This document shows positions 52,777 to 62,905 of a stretch of 64,000 nt of DNA, in pieces. Under the pieces are notes generated by a model, which saw only the letters and a program-made list of their open reading frames with translations, had not been told where the DNA came from and did not search any database. Within the stretch, counting starts at the first letter, position 1; each line of letters opens with the position of its first letter. This stretch comes from Thermanaeromonas sp. C210 (GTDB lineage: Bacteria; Bacillota; DSM-521; Neomoorellales; Neomoorellaceae), in assembly GCF_013167955.1 (NCBI RefSeq), contig NZ_BLWF01000001.1, positions 496,001 through 560,000 of the forward strand, written 5' to 3'. Both the position numbers and the translations under genes were made by a program.

Positions 52777-53963
52777 ATCTTAACCGACAACTGCAGTTGC
52801 CCGAGGGGGTTGATGATTTTCTCCCCGGAGCGGCGGCGGCCAAACGGGATTTGGAATATAAACTGCTAACGCTTTTCCAGGGCTGGGGTTACCAGGAGGT
52901 GGTAACCCCAACCTTTGAGTTCGTGGAAGTTTTCCAGGCCGGACAGGCCAACGGCAGCGAGGATGTGCTGTATAAGTTCATCGACCGGCAGGGGAGGGTT
53001 TTGGCCCTGCGGCCGGAGATGACCGCGCCTATAGCCCGCCTGGTAGCTACCCGCCTCAAAAGGGAGAAGCTTCCCTTGCGCCTCTGCTACAGTGCTACCG
53101 TGTTCCGGTATGAAGACCCCGCCCGCGGCCGGCGTCGGGAGTTCAATCAGGCCGGCGTAGAGCTCCTGGGGGCCAGCGGCGTGGGAGCCGACTGTGAAGT
53201 AGTGGCCCTGGCGGTAGAGGCCCTCCTGCAAGCTGGCCTCAAAGAATTCCGGATAGGTTTGGGACAGGTGGCGGTGACTAAGGGAGTACTGGCCGAGCTG
53301 AACCTGCCAGGGGAGGCCTTGGCGAGGGTGAAGGAAGCCATGGTGGGCAAAGACTGGGTGCGCTTGAGTTACCTTTGTGAGGAATACGGCCTCAAGGGCG
53401 ATGCCCGGCGGTGCCTGGAACTGCTCTTTACTCTGCACGGTGGCCGGGAGGCCCTGCGGGGAGCCGGTCCTCTTAGCAAAATGAAGGCCGCCCGGGAGCC
53501 CCTGGAGCATTTGGAAGAAGTTCTGGCCGTCCTGGAACGCTACGGTCTGGGATCCTACCTCTTCATCGACCTGGGCATTTTGAGGGATTTCGATTATTAC
53601 ACCGGCCTCGTATTTGAAGGTTATACGGCCGGCCTGGGGTTTCCCGTCTTGGGCGGGGGCCGATACGACGAGCTGTTACAGGAGTTCGGCTATCCTTGCC
53701 CGGCTACCGGATTTGCGGTGGGGCTGGAGCGGGTGTTAACGGTGAGGAACGGCCTGGGTTCGCCCCCCGAGGAGAGCCCTACCGGTTACTTGGTGGCCGG
53801 GGAGGACCTGGCGGAGGTTCTCCTCCGGGCCCGGGAATTGCGGCTTACCGGGGCACGGGTGCAACTGGCTTGGGGCCTGAAGACCCCGGAAGAGGCCGCC
53901 GGGGAAGCGGCGGAACGGAAGCTCACTCCCGTGTGGGTATCATCCAGGGGTGAAGGGGAATGA
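52773..53963 (+). CDS. hisZ: ATP phosphoribosyltransferase regulatory subunit HisZ
   Basis: 396 residues from a TTG (GAGGTGAGG upstream). Class II synthetase-like motifs: LPEGVDDFLPG, LRPEMTAPIARLVATR, and GGGRYDELL. HisZ lacks aminoacylation and partners the short HisG next to it as its histidine-sensing subunit. It overlaps hisG by 4 bp. Confidence 0.94.
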   Translation: MNLNRQLQLPEGVDDFLPGAAAAKRDLEYKLLTLFQGWGYQEVVTPTFEFVEVFQAGQANGSEDVLYKFIDRQGRVLALRPEMTAPIARLVATRLKREKLPLRLCYSATVFRYEDPARGRRREFNQAGVELLGASGVGADCEVVALAVEALLQAGLKEFRIGLGQVAVTKGVLAELNLPGEALARVKEAMVGKDWVRLSYLCEEYGLKGDARRCLELLFTLHGGREALRGAGPLSKMKAAREPLEHLEEVLAVLERYGLGSYLFIDLGILRDFDYYTGLVFEGYTAGLGFPVLGGGRYDELLQEFGYPCPATGFAVGLERVLTVRNGLGSPPEESPTGYLVAGEDLAEVLLRARELRLTGARVQLAWGLKTPEEAAGEAAERKLTPVWVSSRGEGE

Positions 53964-54655
53964 ATGACGTGGTGGTGACCTTAGCCCTGCCCAAGGGGAA
54001 GTTGGGGCATGAGACCTTAAAACTTTTGGCCGTCGCAGGCTTGCCGGTAGAGGGGGTTTCCACAGAAGCGAGGCAGCTCACTTTCAGTTTTCCTCGAGAA
54101 TCCCTGCGCTATATCATCTGCCGGCCGACTGATGTGCCTACTTATGTGGAACATGGGGCGGCCGACCTGGGGATCGTAGGGAAGGATACCCTGGTGGAAA
54201 GCGGAGCCGATGTATTCGAACTGGTAGACTTGGGGTTTGGCTACTGCCGCTTTGTAGTTGCTGCTCCGCGACGGCAGTGGGAAGAAGCCGGGGGTTCCCT
54301 GGAAACCCTGCTGGCCGGGAGCCGCCGGGTGGCCACCAAGTTTCCCCGGGTGGCGGCCCGCTTCTTTTCTGACCTTGGGCAGCAGGTAGAGATCATTAAG
54401 CTGCATGGAAATATCGAGCTGGCCCCCCAGGTGGGCCTGGCGGACCTCATTGTGGATATCGTTTCTACGGGTAGGACATTAAGGGAGAACGACCTGGTGG
54501 AAGTAAAGCCTATCTTTCAGGCCACAGCCCGGCTTATTGCCAATAGAGTGAGCTACCGCATGCACCACGAGCGGCTCCAGCCCCTGGTGGAAAGGCTGCG
54601 GCGGGCGAGCAATAATCTGGGCGAAAAAAGGGACTTCCAAATTTTATCAAGTTAG
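53960..54655 (+). CDS. hisG: ATP phosphoribosyltransferase catalytic subunit HisG (short form)
   Basis: 231 residues, the short form that needs HisZ. ALPKGKLGHETLKLL, RPTDVPTYVEHGAADLGIVGKD is interrupted normally, and ADLIVDIVSTGRTLREN binds PRPP. First step of histidine synthesis. Confidence 0.95.
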   Translation: MNDVVVTLALPKGKLGHETLKLLAVAGLPVEGVSTEARQLTFSFPRESLRYIICRPTDVPTYVEHGAADLGIVGKDTLVESGADVFELVDLGFGYCRFVVAAPRRQWEEAGGSLETLLAGSRRVATKFPRVAARFFSDLGQQVEIIKLHGNIELAPQVGLADLIVDIVSTGRTLRENDLVEVKPIFQATARLIANRVSYRMHHERLQPLVERLRRASNNLGEKRDFQILSS

Positions 54656-54861
54656 TTTATGATTCTCCTTGAAAGGCATTAATTAGTATTCCTTTGACAG
54701 CAAGTCCCCAATCTCGCCTTTCTCGTCCTAATTTCGATAGAGGACGCGCGCAAGGGCCGTGGGAAGAAGACCCTCGCGGCGACGCCGACCCGTATAAGTC
54801 CGGACGTCCCGCCGGTACCGTATCATTTTATTACCCCAGAGGGAAGGGCTGGTGTTTAGTT

Positions 54862-55386
54862 TTGGGTTACCCCTCCCGGGATGAAAAACAGTTTCGTGTC
54901 ATCTATGAAAGCTTTTATGGCCAGGCCTTTTACACGGCCTGGGCGATACTTAAAGATTACAACCTGGCGGAAGATGCTACCCAGGAGGCCTTTATCGAAG
55001 TTTTCACCCATTTCGACAAGTTGCCCGGAGAAGATAATTTCTTGCGGTGGCTCAAAACGGTTACCGCTCGCAAGGCCATCGATCTGTGGCGCAAACACAG
55101 GAAGTCACAGGCGCGGGAGCAGGCTGCGGCCGGAAGGAGCTCACAAGACTCCGGTTTTCTGGCCACTGAAAATAAAGTCCTGATATACCAATTGTTGCAA
55201 GAATTGCCAGCCACTTATAGACAAATTATCTATCTGCGTTTTTACTGCGATTTTTCGGTGAGAGAAACGGCCGAGATTATGCAGGTTAAGGAGGGTACGG
55301 TGAAATCACGATTGCACCGGGCCCTAAGCTACCTTAAACGCAAATGCGAGGTGGCCCGGGAAGTGCGGGAGCTCAGGAGGTGTTGA
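54862..55386 (+). CDS. ECF-type RNA polymerase sigma factor
   Basis: 174 residues from a TTG at 54862; a TTG at 54694 is in frame but the intervening 56 codons look unrelated. Region 2: FRVIYESFYGQAFYTAWAIL and AEDATQEAFIEVFTHFDKL. Region 4: LPATYRQIIYLRFYCDFSVR followed by ETAEIMQVKEGTVKSRLHRA. The following anti-sigma gene begins at its end, a standard ECF pair. Probably responds to envelope stress. Confidence 0.85.
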   Translation: MGYPSRDEKQFRVIYESFYGQAFYTAWAILKDYNLAEDATQEAFIEVFTHFDKLPGEDNFLRWLKTVTARKAIDLWRKHRKSQAREQAAAGRSSQDSGFLATENKVLIYQLLQELPATYRQIIYLRFYCDFSVRETAEIMQVKEGTVKSRLHRALSYLKRKCEVAREVRELRRC

Positions 55387-55394
55387 CCCTGGAG

Positions 55395-56201
55395 ATGGCT
55401 CACGAGGGCTATTGGGAGCGGCTGTTAAAAGAAGTCATCATCCGGGAGATAGAGAGGCAGTCTCTTCCCACACCCACCGATGACCAGTGGGCCGAGGTTT
55501 GGCGGGCGGTCCAGAGGAGGCGCTCACAAGAGAAAAAGAGTCGCCGGAGGCGGTATTTGGTCGCCGCGGCCGTTTTGGTATTCCTGTTAGCCGGTGTACC
55601 GGCCGTTTTTTATCCTGATGGGATTGCCGGTTGGGCCCGCCAAGTCTTGGGCTTGGCGCAAGGGCGGGACACGATGGTGAACGAGGGGCAGGAGGGAAGC
55701 AGCGCTTTGCCCCGTATTACCCAAGGTGCTCCGAAAATTACACTGGACCAGCAAGGACCTTTAGCAGCCGCGGCGCCGGAGGCAGGAAGGGCGTTGCGCG
55801 CCGAACTGGAGGATAAAGAGTTTCCCTTTGCCGTAAAGCTGCCGGCCTACTTGCCTCCGGGATTCGAGCTCAAGGGTGTGGAAGTGGACCCGGCGGAAAC
55901 CGAAGGGGCTGACGTCGGCCGCGTTAGGCTTCTTTACGGAAAGGGTTCCCAGACGGTAGAAATCCTTCAGACTAGAGCGGCGGAGGAAGGGAGTGCCTTT
56001 TCCGTCGGCCCCGGGGCTCAGGAGGAGATCATCACCGTTGAGGGCCGGGAGGCGCGGTTAACTTCGGATGGGCATTCTTACACCCTGTATTTTCAGGATG
56101 AAGACCAGGTAGCCGTGCAGGTAAAGGGGAACATCGCGAAAGAAGATATCATTAGAATTGCGGCTTCCCTCGGCAAGGCCCCGGGTCCGGCACAGGAGTG
56201 A
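55395..56201 (+). CDS. Membrane anti-sigma-type protein with DUF4367-like outer domain
   Basis: 268 residues from the ATG at 55395; a TTG at 55383 is possible. A charged cytoplasmic N-terminus (about 65 residues) precedes one helix (RYLVAAAVLVFLLAGVPAVF). The outer part contains FAVKLPAYLPPGFELKGVEV, typical of DUF4367 domains that end many Firmicute anti-sigma factors. Next to the ECF gene, so it likely holds that sigma factor at the membrane. Confidence 0.82.
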   Translation: MAHEGYWERLLKEVIIREIERQSLPTPTDDQWAEVWRAVQRRRSQEKKSRRRRYLVAAAVLVFLLAGVPAVFYPDGIAGWARQVLGLAQGRDTMVNEGQEGSSALPRITQGAPKITLDQQGPLAAAAPEAGRALRAELEDKEFPFAVKLPAYLPPGFELKGVEVDPAETEGADVGRVRLLYGKGSQTVEILQTRAAEEGSAFSVGPGAQEEIITVEGREARLTSDGHSYTLYFQDEDQVAVQVKGNIAKEDIIRIAASLGKAPGPAQE

Positions 56202-56299
56202 GCGCGTGTCCCTTCCGCGGGGCAGAGGTGGCGCATTTCCTCCGGGAGAAGGGTTTGGGGGTCAGATGATGGGTTGCCCGGGGGTTAGAGGGAAGAGAA

Positions 56300-56329
56300 C
56301 AGGCCCCCGGCAAAAACGCCGGGGGCCTG
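56300..56329. terminator. Strong hairpin between convergent genes
   Basis: CAGGCCCCCGGC pairs perfectly (12 bp) with GCCGGGGGCCTG over a 6-nt loop. On the minus strand TGTTCTCTTC follows; on the plus strand no T-run. It best serves the SLH gene. Confidence 0.75.
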
Positions 56330-56348
56330 GCCGTTACTAGCCGCGTTA

Positions 56349-58571
56349 CTATTTTTCCATATTCAGGGTTCTCGCCAGGGCTACGGCAGCTTCGGCGCGG
56401 GATACCGGCTCCTCGGGCCGGAATAGCCGGCCGTCCCCCTGCAGGATGTCCAGACCATAGCTCAAGGCCACGTAGCCGAGGGAATCGGAGGGTATCTCTC
56501 CGGCGTCCGCGAAGGGCACCCTGTAGATGTCCCGAGCCCGGGCCGCCCGGTCGAGGCCCAGGAAGCGCACCATCAGGCGGGCCAGCATCTGGCGGCTCAC
56601 CTCATCGCCCGGTGCCAAGTTCTCCTTTACCCAGCCGCGCAGTCTGGCCCTGTCCAGCACCTGTTCATCGGACAGACCGGCGGTGGCCGGCACGCCGTCC
56701 TGGGCGCCTATCATGGCCCGTAGCAGTTGGGCTGCCTTAATCCTTTCCTGGGGGCGGAAGGTATTACCATACTCGCCGAACAGACCGGCCTGGCCGAGGA
56801 GGGAGATCTCCTTCTCCGCCCAGTGACCCGCGATATCGGTAAAGCGGTAGGGCCGCGGCTGCTGGGCCACCGGTTTTCCCTGCCAGTCTAAGGCTTCGCC
56901 CGTCTTGGCCTCGATCATGGCCGCCCCTACGGCGCCCGGAAGAACTGTAGGACGATATACCAGCTTTATCTCCCGGTCTCCCCGGGGGCGATAAATCTCG
57001 ACGTAGCTTAAGGTTAGAGGCTGGCGGGAGAGATACCGTTCGACGGCTTCTCCGGCAGATAATATCCCCTCGGCCCGCGGGAAATCCAGATCGGACCAGG
57101 CGAGGTTATAAGAAGTAATATCGCCGGTGGCCGCATCCACGGTAATACTGAAGCCGTCCTCCGGGTAAGGGACGTCATTTACCAGCCGGCGGTAGTAAAA
57201 AACGTGGTAAGCCGGAAGTTCTTCTTCCAGGGGACGTATGGGCCCCAGATACCGGTCTTCCACCAGTTCCACCTGGCGGAAGCGTTCGGGCTGGATCTTC
57301 TGGAGGAAGGCCTCGGCCTTGGCTTGGGCCTCCTTGCGGGTGAGCTTCCGCGCTTCTTTCTCGCTTTCACCGGGAGAGGGGCCTATATGGAAGCTCAGCA
57401 GTTCACCGGTGACGGCGTTAACCCGGGCGTGAACGTAGCGGTAGTTGTCGCCGTCTTGTTGTGTGCTCCAGGAGAAGTTCCAGGTGCGCAGGGGCGGATC
57501 CGTCCAGGTGTCGGCCGTTAGGGCGGCATTATCAAGTTTGCAATCCTGGGGGATGCTAACCCATTGGCGTACGACGGCCTCGGCCTCCTGCTGGGAGATG
57601 AGCCTGGTGGTTTCCTGGATCTCCCGGATCTCTTCCGGGGTAAGGGGAGTGGAGGGCTGTTCAAGAGCCTGTTTGGCGGCCCGATCGTAGGCCCCCATGC
57701 CGTCCCCACCGGGGCTTCCCATCCACCCGCCGTCCAGGTCTACGGGCTCTCCCGTCAAGGCGTCTATGGCGCCGCCGGACGGATGGTCCAAGCGGTAGAC
57801 GAGCATTACCGGCATTTTCTTTTTGGGCTCGGTGGGATACGGGCGGAAGTACTGGAGCTTGAGCATTCCTGCCTGGTCAAAGGCTTGACGGGCCCTTTCC
57901 GGGGAAATAGCTTTAGTAGCATCGGGAAACTCCGCCCGGGTCCACCGCAAATTGTAAGAGGTTACCTGGCCCGTCTGGGCGTCCACGGAGATAGAGACGC
58001 CGTCGGCAGGGAAGGGGATGCCGTTAACCAGGCGTTGCCAGCGGAAACTGTAGGCGGATTGTTGCCGGGCCCATAAGGGTAAAAGCTCTTCTTCACCGGC
58101 CTGCAGGCTCAATTCTTCTAGCCGCGAGGGGTGCAGGCGGCGCAGGAGTTCCTCGGCGGTCTTGAGGGCCTCCTGGCGGGAAAGGGACGGAAGTTGGGCC
58201 CCGGTTTCCGGCCTGTGGCGCCACAGGTACATACTGAGGATCTCGCCCGTTTGAGCGTCTACGGCGGCGTTCATGGTCCCGCCGGGTTCTTGGGCCCTTT
58301 GCCAGGTAAGGTGCCAGCTTTGCCCTTCTTCGTCCTGCTGGTAGCTGGAGGAGAACTGGGTGAAGTCCCCGGGCACTTCGAAAACGGCTTTAACTTTCTC
58401 GATGGCCTGTTCCAGGGTCACCGCGGGTTGGACCTCCGCCCGGGCGGTTCCCGGTAGCAGCGCCAGGCATGTCCAAAGGAAAGCGGCTGCCAGCAGCGTA
58501 CCCTTTATGAGACCTCGGTCAGGCTTGCCCACTTCTTGCCGAACCTCCTTAATTTTCGTGGATCTATTCAA
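56349..58571 (-). CDS. Secreted YcdB/YcdC-repeat protein with SLH anchor
   Basis: 740 residues. Signal peptide (GLIKGTLLAAAFLWTCLALL, then GTARAE). Several repeats of a YcdB/YcdC-PepSY-like unit cover about residues 50-560; each has a DAQTG or DAATG turn, for example VDAQTGEILSMYLW and VDAATGDITSYNLAW. The C-terminal about 160 residues are SLH repeats: FTDIAGHWAEKEISLLGQAG, VPFADAGEIPSDSLGYVA and EPVSRAEAAVALARTL. It should bind the S-layer wall polymer. It converges on the anti-sigma gene and lies between hisG and hisD. Confidence 0.85.
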   Translation of the reverse strand: MNRSTKIKEVRQEVGKPDRGLIKGTLLAAAFLWTCLALLPGTARAEVQPAVTLEQAIEKVKAVFEVPGDFTQFSSSYQQDEEGQSWHLTWQRAQEPGGTMNAAVDAQTGEILSMYLWRHRPETGAQLPSLSRQEALKTAEELLRRLHPSRLEELSLQAGEEELLPLWARQQSAYSFRWQRLVNGIPFPADGVSISVDAQTGQVTSYNLRWTRAEFPDATKAISPERARQAFDQAGMLKLQYFRPYPTEPKKKMPVMLVYRLDHPSGGAIDALTGEPVDLDGGWMGSPGGDGMGAYDRAAKQALEQPSTPLTPEEIREIQETTRLISQQEAEAVVRQWVSIPQDCKLDNAALTADTWTDPPLRTWNFSWSTQQDGDNYRYVHARVNAVTGELLSFHIGPSPGESEKEARKLTRKEAQAKAEAFLQKIQPERFRQVELVEDRYLGPIRPLEEELPAYHVFYYRRLVNDVPYPEDGFSITVDAATGDITSYNLAWSDLDFPRAEGILSAGEAVERYLSRQPLTLSYVEIYRPRGDREIKLVYRPTVLPGAVGAAMIEAKTGEALDWQGKPVAQQPRPYRFTDIAGHWAEKEISLLGQAGLFGEYGNTFRPQERIKAAQLLRAMIGAQDGVPATAGLSDEQVLDRARLRGWVKENLAPGDEVSRQMLARLMVRFLGLDRAARARDIYRVPFADAGEIPSDSLGYVALSYGLDILQGDGRLFRPEEPVSRAEAAVALARTLNMEK

Positions 58572-58738
58572 GGGGGCGCCCTCTGGGTACTTCTTTACCT
58601 CCTTTCCCGGGCCTATTTTCCCCTGACATCTATTGTAACGGTTCGGGCCGGGAAAAGGTTCCCTGGGTTGGTATTTTCTTAGAGGGCCAGGGGTGCTTCC
58701 GACAGGAGAAGAGTATTTTCCCTTAATTTCTTTTCTGT

Positions 58739-58744
58739 TATAAT
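58739..58744 (+). promoter_or_regulatory. Extended -10 promoter of the hisD operon
   Basis: TGTTATAAT, 65 bp before hisD, gives a TATAAT with an extended TG. No good -35. It shows that the second his block has its own promoter. Confidence 0.6.
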
Positions 58745-58808
58745 GTTCCCGTAGTCGGCAACTGCCCTTTATATATTTTTTCTGCAGTGGGGAAGAGAGG
58801 TAAGGCCC

Positions 58809-60134
58809 GTGGTGCTACGCCTTATAGAAGGGGAGGATGCGTCCTGGCAGGGCTTGTGGGAGGGTAGGCTGGCTGCCCAGGAAGAGGCCGCCCGGCAGGT
58901 ACGCTCCATTGTGGAGGCAGTTCGCAGCCAGGGACAGGTTGCGGTCTTTGCTTACACTCGGGAGTTAGACAGGGTTTCTTTAACTGAGGAAACCTTCCGC
59001 GTAAAGCCAGAGGAAATTGAGGCCGCTTATAAGGAAGTGGAACCCGGGCTGCTGGCCGCCATCCGGCGGGCCAGGGCCAACATTATTGAATACCACCGGC
59101 GCCAGGTGGATAACTCCTGGATCACCACTGATGAGGCCGGCAACGTCCTCGGACAGCTCTGCCGCCCGCTGAGGCGGGTGGGGATCTACATACCGGGGGG
59201 ATCGGCCGCTTATCCTTCTTCGGTGCTCATGACCGCTTTACCGGCGAAGGTGGCCGGTGTTAAGGAGGTGGCCCTGGCCACGCCTCCGCGGCCGGATGGC
59301 AGTGTGCATCCCCTGGTCCTGGTGGCGGCGCGGGAATGCGGGATAGAGGAAATCTATAAAATGGGCGGGGCCCAGGCCGTGGCTGCTCTGGCCTACGGTA
59401 CGGAATTGGTCCCCCGGGTGGATAAGATCGTGGGCCCGGGCAACCTTTACGTCACCCTGGCCAAGAAGGAAGTGTACGGCCGGGTGGATATCGATATGCT
59501 GGCCGGGCCGAGCGAAATTGTGGTGGTGGCGGACGCTACGGCCCGGCCGGACTGGGTGGCGGCCGATCTTCTATCCCAGGCCGAACACGATCCCCTGGCC
59601 GGTGCCGTGCTCGTAACACCGGTACGGGATCTGGCGCAGGCGGTTATCGCCGAGGTGGAAGGGCAACTCAGCAACCTTCCCCGCCAGGCCATTGCCGCCC
59701 GGTCCCTGGAAAATTACGGGGCCGTCATCCTGGTGGAGGATATGTATAAGGCGCTAGAGGTAGTCAACGGCCTGGCTCCCGAGCACCTGGAGCTCTATGT
59801 GGCCGATCCGTGGCGGTGGCTGGGTATGGTTACCAATGCCGGAGCTATATTCCTGGGTCCGTATTCACCAGAACCCCTGGGCGATTACCTGGCAGGTCCC
59901 AGCCATGTGTTGCCCACCGGGAGTACGGCGCGTTTTTACTCCCCCTTGAATGTGGATACCTTCCTTAAGAAGAGCAGCTTAATCGCCTACAGCCGTGAGG
60001 GTTTAATTAAAGCAGCGCGAGACGTGGAGAAACTGGCCGAGGCCGAGGGCCTGACGGCCCACGCCCGGGCGGTGGTTCTGCGACGAGAAGAACTGGAAGG
60101 GAGTAACGCTGGTGGGAGAGATGGAGGGTCTTAG
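58809..60134 (+). CDS. hisD: Histidinol dehydrogenase HisD
   Basis: 441 residues from a [56 protein letters not shown], and [12 protein letters not shown] carry the zinc and active-site residues. Last two steps to histidine. Overlaps hisB by 23 bp. Confidence 0.96.
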   Translation: MVLRLIEGEDASWQGLWEGRLAAQEEAARQVRSIVEAVRSQGQVAVFAYTRELDRVSLTEETFRVKPEEIEAAYKEVEPGLLAAIRRARANIIEYHRRQVDNSWITTDEAGNVLGQLCRPLRRVGIYIPGGSAAYPSSVLMTALPAKVAGVKEVALATPPRPDGSVHPLVLVAARECGIEEIYKMGGAQAVAALAYGTELVPRVDKIVGPGNLYVTLAKKEVYGRVDIDMLAGPSEIVVVADATARPDWVAADLLSQAEHDPLAGAVLVTPVRDLAQAVIAEVEGQLSNLPRQAIAARSLENYGAVILVEDMYKALEVVNGLAPEHLELYVADPWRWLGMVTNAGAIFLGPYSPEPLGDYLAGPSHVLPTGSTARFYSPLNVDTFLKKSSLIAYSREGLIKAARDVEKLAEAEGLTAHARAVVLRREELEGSNAGGRDGGS

Positions 60135-60717
60135 CCGGCGAGGAGCGGTGACCAGGCAGACCGGGGAGACCGACATCAGGGTGGAGCTCAACCTGGACGG
60201 ACGGGGCGACTTCGAGGGCAGCAGCGGTATTGCCTTTCTGGATCACCTTCTGGCCCAGCTGGCTAAGCACGGCCTTATAGACCTGAAGGTGGAGGCTAAG
60301 GGCGACCTGGAGGTGGACGGTCACCATACGGTTGAAGACCTGGGCATATGCTTGGGGCAGGCACTGGGGCAGGCCCTGGGGGCTAAAGAAGGTATAACGC
60401 GCTACGGCACCGCCTTTATTCCCATGGATGATGCCCTGGTGATGGCGGCCCTGGATGTGAGTGGCCGGCCCTATCTGGCCTACGAACTGGAATTAACCGT
60501 CCAACGCCTGGGAGGTTTGGATGCGGAGCTGGTGGAAGAGTTCCTGCGCGCCTTGGTCAACCATAGCGGTTTGACCCTCCATGTGAGGAAGCTGGCTGGC
60601 CGCAACAGCCATCACCTGGCCGAGGCCCTTTTTAAAGCCTTGGGACGCGCCCTGCGCCAGGCGGTAGGCCGGGACCCCGGGGCCCAAGGGATCCCGTCGA
60701 CCAAGGGAGTATTGTAG
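60112..60717 (+). CDS. hisB: Imidazoleglycerol-phosphate dehydratase HisB
   Basis: 201 residues from a GTG (GAAGGGAG upstream). GIAFLDHLLAQLAKHG, DGHHTVEDLGICLGQAL and AGRNSHHLAEALFKALGRAL carry the metal-binding histidines. Single-domain form, without a phosphatase domain. Confidence 0.95.
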   Translation: MGEMEGLSRRGAVTRQTGETDIRVELNLDGRGDFEGSSGIAFLDHLLAQLAKHGLIDLKVEAKGDLEVDGHHTVEDLGICLGQALGQALGAKEGITRYGTAFIPMDDALVMAALDVSGRPYLAYELELTVQRLGGLDAELVEEFLRALVNHSGLTLHVRKLAGRNSHHLAEALFKALGRALRQAVGRDPGAQGIPSTKGVL

Positions 60718-60746
60718 CCATTAACGTACGAGGGAAGGGAAAGGGT

Positions 60747-61361
60747 TTGCAGCCGATCTGTATCATTGACTACCGGATGGGCAATCTTTTAAGCGTGCAA
60801 AAGGCTCTGGAGGCCGTGGGTTTTCCTGCCAGAGTTACCAACAGCCCCGAAGAGGTGCTGGCTGCCCCGGGGGTGATCCTTCCGGGGGTGGGGGCCTTCG
60901 GGGATGCCATGGAGGCTTTAAAACAGAAGGGCTTGCAGAAAGCCATAGTAGAAGTCTGCCGTCGCGGTACTCCTTTTTTAGGCATCTGTCTGGGCATGCA
61001 GCTTCTTTTTGAGGCCAGCGAGGAGGGCGGCAGGGTTGAAGGTTTGAACCTGCTTCCCGGTGTAGTCAAACGCCTGCCCGGTGGAGTAAAGATACCCCAT
61101 ATGGGCTGGAACCAGGTGGACTTTTGCCGGACCAGTCCCTTGTTTAAAGACATACCTTCGGCGGCCTTTTTTTATTTCGTACATTCCTACCACGTTGAAC
61201 CCGCCGACCCCGGCGTCACCGTGGGCCGGACGGAGTACGGCGGCCGGCTGGTAGCCGCCGTTCAGGCTGGTAATATTTTCGGCGTCCAGTTCCACCCAGA
61301 AAAGAGCAGTACCCTGGGCCTGAAAGTACTGGCCAACTTCGGGGAGCTGGTCTACCAATGA
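60747..61361 (+). CDS. hisH: Imidazole glycerol phosphate synthase glutaminase HisH
   Basis: 204 residues from a TTG. DYRMGNLLSVQKALE, GICLGMQLLFEASEEGG with the catalytic cysteine, and FGVQFHPEKSS with the histidine. Works with HisF; overlaps hisA by 4 bp. Confidence 0.95.
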   Translation: MQPICIIDYRMGNLLSVQKALEAVGFPARVTNSPEEVLAAPGVILPGVGAFGDAMEALKQKGLQKAIVEVCRRGTPFLGICLGMQLLFEASEEGGRVEGLNLLPGVVKRLPGGVKIPHMGWNQVDFCRTSPLFKDIPSAAFFYFVHSYHVEPADPGVTVGRTEYGGRLVAAVQAGNIFGVQFHPEKSSTLGLKVLANFGELVYQ

Positions 61362-62122
61362 TCGTTTTCCCGGCTATTGACTTGCGCCGCGGCCGCTGCG
61401 TCCGCCTATACCAGGGAAGACCTGAAAAGGAAACGGTTTATTCTGGAGATCCGGTGGCCATAGCCCGGAAATGGGTACAAGAGGGCGCTTCCTGGCTGCA
61501 TGTAGTGGACCTGGACGGCGCCTTTGCAGGAAGGGTACAGAATCTGGGCGTCATTCGAGAGATCATCAGGGCCGCCGGCGTTCCCGTCCAGGTGGGGGGA
61601 GGAGTGCGTACCCTGGCGGACATAGAAGCCTTGCTCGAGGCCGGAGCGGCCCGGGTGGTCTTGGGCACGGCGGCGGTGGCCGATCCCGACCTGGTGGCCG
61701 GGGCCTGCCGGACCTACGGAGAAGCCATCGCAGTAGGTATAGACAGCCGGGATGGACTGGTAGCCATCAAAGGCTGGCTCGACCTTTCCCCGCGGCGGGC
61801 GGTGGACCTCGGGCGAGAGATGGGCGACCTGGGGATCCGCAGGATTATTTATACCGATATCAGCCGGGACGGCACCCTTCAAGGGCCCAACTTGGAAGCC
61901 ATCCGGGAGATGGCTGCGGGCTGCGGACTGCCGGTTATAGCCTCGGGGGGCATAGCGGAGTTGCGGGATGTAGCTGCCCTCCGGGAACTGGAACCCTCGG
62001 GGGTGGAGGGCGTAATTATCGGCCGCGCCCTTTATAACGGCCGGTTCACCCTGGCCGAAGCATTGGCCGCGGCCGGAGAGGTAAAGGTGGCCTTTAAGGC
62101 CGGAGGTGAAACCCGGTGCTGA
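61358..62122 (+). CDS. hisA: ProFAR isomerase HisA
   Basis: 254 residues, beta/alpha barrel. [20 protein letters not shown] with the catalytic Asp, [20 protein letters not shown], and [18 protein letters not shown]. Overlaps hisF by 7 bp. Confidence 0.95.
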   Translation: MIVFPAIDLRRGRCVRLYQGRPEKETVYSGDPVAIARKWVQEGASWLHVVDLDGAFAGRVQNLGVIREIIRAAGVPVQVGGGVRTLADIEALLEAGAARVVLGTAAVADPDLVAGACRTYGEAIAVGIDSRDGLVAIKGWLDLSPRRAVDLGREMGDLGIRRIIYTDISRDGTLQGPNLEAIREMAAGCGLPVIASGGIAELRDVAALRELEPSGVEGVIIGRALYNGRFTLAEALAAAGEVKVAFKAGGETRC

Positions 62123-62898
62123 CCAAGCGTATTATTCCCTGTCTCGATGTAAACCACGGCAGGGTGGTAAAGGGTGTAAACTTCTTAAACTTGCGCGATG
62201 CCGGGGACCCGGTGGAGCTGGCGGCCGCCTACGATCGCGCCGGTGCAGATGAACTGGTGTTCCTGGACATAACGGCCTCGGTTGAGGGCCGGGATATTAT
62301 GCTAGAGGTGGCCCGCAAGACCGCCGAACAGGTATTTATCCCCTTTACGGTGGGAGGAGGCCTAAGGAGCCTGGAAGACATCCGACGGATGCTCGCGGCG
62401 GGGGCGGACAAAGTATCCATCAACACTGCGGCCGTGGAAAATCCTCGCCTTATAGAAGAGGCGGCCCGTCGTTTCGGCAGCCAGTGCATTGTGGTGGCCA
62501 TCGACGCCAAGAAGCGTGAACCTGGCCGCTGGGAAGTGGTGACCTACGGCGGCCGGCGACCTACAGGTAAGGATGCCGTGGCCTGGGCGCGGGAGGCGGC
62601 TGACCTGGGGGCGGGGGAGATCCTGCTTACCAGCATGGATGCTGACGGTACCCAGGATGGCTATGACCTGGAACTCACGGCCGCCGTCAGTCGCAGTGTA
62701 AATATACCTGTCATAGCCTCCGGCGGAGTGGGCAATCTCAAGCACCTGCTGGACGGTTTAACCTTGGGAGGGGCCGATGCCGTGCTGGCAGCTTCCATTT
62801 TCCATTTCGGCACCTATACCATTGCCCAGGCTAAGGAATACCTGGCGGCCCGGGGCGTACCGGTGCGCCCGGTGTATGCCGCCCGGAAAACGAGGTGA
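62116..62898 (+). CDS. hisF: Imidazole glycerol phosphate synthase cyclase HisF
   Basis: 260 residues from a [21 protein letters not shown] with the catalytic Asp, [34 protein letters not shown], and [14 protein letters not shown]. Partner of HisH. Confidence 0.96.
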   Translation: MLTKRIIPCLDVNHGRVVKGVNFLNLRDAGDPVELAAAYDRAGADELVFLDITASVEGRDIMLEVARKTAEQVFIPFTVGGGLRSLEDIRRMLAAGADKVSINTAAVENPRLIEEAARRFGSQCIVVAIDAKKREPGRWEVVTYGGRRPTGKDAVAWAREAADLGAGEILLTSMDADGTQDGYDLELTAAVSRSVNIPVIASGGVGNLKHLLDGLTLGGADAVLAASIFHFGTYTIAQAKEYLAARGVPVRPVYAARKTR

Positions 62899-62905
62899 CC
62901 TTTCC

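Noticed and set aside
54694-54861. Sigma-factor N-terminal extension
   Set aside because: Residues before 54862 show no sigma similarity and start with a TTG lacking a good ribosome site; uncertain but less likely.
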